A DNA stretch of 64,000 bases, from positions 1,488,001 through 1,552,000 of the forward strand of contig OZ007012.1 of assembly GCA_963931435.1 (NCBI GenBank). Direction: 5' to 3'. The stretch's first letter is position 1. Each line of letters opens with the position of its first letter. Below are positions 63,140 through 64,000 of this stretch, in pieces. This DNA comes from Coprousia sp963931435. Lineage in GTDB: Bacteria; Actinomycetota; Coriobacteriia; Coriobacteriales; Coriobacteriaceae. The notes beneath the pieces were generated by a model. It had not been told where the DNA came from, made no database searches, and was given only the letters and a program-made list of their open reading frames with translations. Position numbers and translations under genes: made by a program.

Positions 63140-63234
63140 TTATGCACGCCTGCGAGCAAGCGCAGGAGATAATATACCTAAGCCCGCGCGGTCTGTAAAG
63201 CAAAAGTTTGAAAAACTTGGAAACGCGCTCCGCC

Positions 63235-64000
63235 CTACTTGTTGGAGATGGGGATGTCCTCGCCGATGCGCACGTTCTCGAACGTGCTGGCGATGAACTT
63301 GTCGTCGAAGTGCATGTCCACGTACGACTCGAACGGGTTGCGCGGCGGCACGCCCTGGAAGCGCTGGCCCGCGCGCCAGAAGCACGCGATGGTCATGACG
63401 ACGTCGAGCACGATGAACGCCGAGAGCAGCGTCACCACCACCACCTGCCTGCGCGAGACGGGCTCGCCGATGCGGTAGATCATCTCGGGCATGATGGCAC
63501 GCGCCCACACCACGCCGAGCAGCCCCCACATGGCCAAAAACCGCCAGGCGATCCACTGGGTGATGTGGTCGGGCAGACCAAGGTAGGTCCAGGACTGGGC
63601 GTGCATGAACGTCTCCATGCTCCAACCGGCGAACTGCTCCAGGAGGCCCCCCAGCACCGCCGATATGAGGAAGAGCCTCCACACCGGCTGCTTGCGCAGC
63701 GGCCAGAGCACGAGGGTGAGCAGCACCGCGCCCACGCCGTAGAGCGGCGAGAACGGCCCCCACACCAGCCCCACCCGGCTCTCGAAGATGCCGAAGACGA
63801 TGTAGATGTAGACGGTCTCGATGACGAGCCCCAGCACCGAGGCGATGAGGAAGATGATGATGTACTGGTAGAGACCGGGCGCGTGGTCGTCGAGGAAGTC
63901 CTCGCGCATCTGCAGACGGGCGCGGGCGATGGCTTGCTGCTGATCGCGCGACATCTTCGCCCGGACGCGGCCGCTGGAGTCCTGCTCGGACCACTTCGCC
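63235..64000 (-). CDS. CmpB-type putative ABC transporter permease / membrane protein, possibly partial
   Basis: Membrane protein of the family often annotated as putative ABC transporter type IV (CmpB). About six hydrophobic segments are present (YIIIFLIASVLGLVIETVYI, GVGAVLLTLVLWPL, FLAMWGLLGVVWARAIM, VVVTLLSAFIVLDVVMTIAC), with the family motif VGLVWGPFSPLYGVGAVLL and the EQFAGWSMETF stretch. ATG 63954 gives 239 residues, but the frame is open to the window edge (EQDSSGRVRAKMSRDQQQAI), so the true start may lie outside. Function is unknown. Confidence 0.8.
   Translation of the reverse strand, partial: AKWSEQDSSGRVRAKMSRDQQQAIARARLQMREDFLDDHAPGLYQYIIIFLIASVLGLVIETVYIYIVFGIFESRVGLVWGPFSPLYGVGAVLLTLVLWPLRKQPVWRLFLISAVLGGLLEQFAGWSMETFMHAQSWTYLGLPDHITQWIAWRFLAMWGLLGVVWARAIMPEMIYRIGEPVSRRQVVVVTLLSAFIVLDVVMTIACFWRAGQRFQGVPPRNPFESYVDMHFDDKFIASTFENVRIGEDIPISNK

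Noticed and set aside
62989..63198. 69-codon plus-strand open frame across tRNA-Val
   Set aside because: It is antisense to a complete tRNA and its terminator, a common false call.

Overview
The window is high-GC (roughly two thirds G+C), densely coded bacterial DNA. Gene content (argGH, pstSCAB, luxS, rpsA with a TTG start, two YhgE/Pip proteins, a VanZ-RDD protein), the frequent GTG/TTG starts and the GC-rich hairpin terminators fit an anaerobic actinobacterium of class Coriobacteriia. Collinsella or a close relative is my best guess; this is inference, since no rRNA gene is present.

Layout. 0-5.3 kb: tail of an OmpR-type response regulator with its histidine kinase, a small membrane protein, a VanZ-RDD membrane protein, then prfC on the other strand. 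5.4-10.8 kb: a predicted ABC-class ATPase, an MmcQ/YjbR protein, an unrecognised helical protein, a polysaccharide deacetylase, an AlkD-type DNA alkylation repair protein and a DUF2200 protein. 10.8-16.6 kb: a decay zone holding a 5'-truncated PH-domain gene, remnants of a HigA-type antitoxin and of an XRE regulator joined head to head, a shortened GNAT gene and the last codons of a second AlkD gene, around an intact 833-residue transglutaminase-like protein. 16.6-18.9 kb: a GntR regulator with an ABC transporter, with inverted copies of a short repeat flanking the two transporter genes. 19-28.7 kb: a carbonic-anhydrase-tail ORF, trmL, a large CoA-disulfide reductase/rhodanese/sulfite-reductase fusion, a Fec/Btu-type metal-chelate importer, an acyl-ACP thioesterase and a GH13 amylase. 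28.8-33.8 kb: a CorA-like transporter, an alpha/beta hydrolase, then a SmtB-type zinc regulator, an HMA metallochaperone and a P1B Zn/Cd ATPase with matching operator palindromes. 34-40.8 kb: YbaK, SixA-like phosphatase, luxS, a DedA protein, a Cof-type phosphatase, an ABC-F protein and a small membrane protein. 41-44.8 kb: the pst phosphate-uptake operon behind PHO-box-like repeats. 45-53.8 kb: a PepV dipeptidase, three HAD phosphatases, ribosomal protein S1, argH and argG. 53.8-61.1 kb: an L-cysteine desulfidase family protein, and a TetR regulator divergent from two tandem YhgE/Pip membrane proteins. 61.1-63.1 kb: a second decay zone (truncated GNAT, tail of a TetM-like translation GTPase, an Abi/HEPN gene cut by an in-frame TAG) next to tRNA-Val(GAC). 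The last gene is a CmpB-family membrane protein running to the window edge.

Functionally the strongest blocks are sulfur redox plus metal-chelate uptake (20-26 kb), zinc efflux (31-33.8 kb), phosphate uptake and arginine synthesis. The most unusual single gene is the 864-residue sulfur-redox fusion. The most unusual DNA is the family of short palindromic repeats sharing GGAACRCGTCCCCA, and the two zones where 5'-truncated genes lie end to end. I saw no CRISPR array, prophage or intact insertion sequence.
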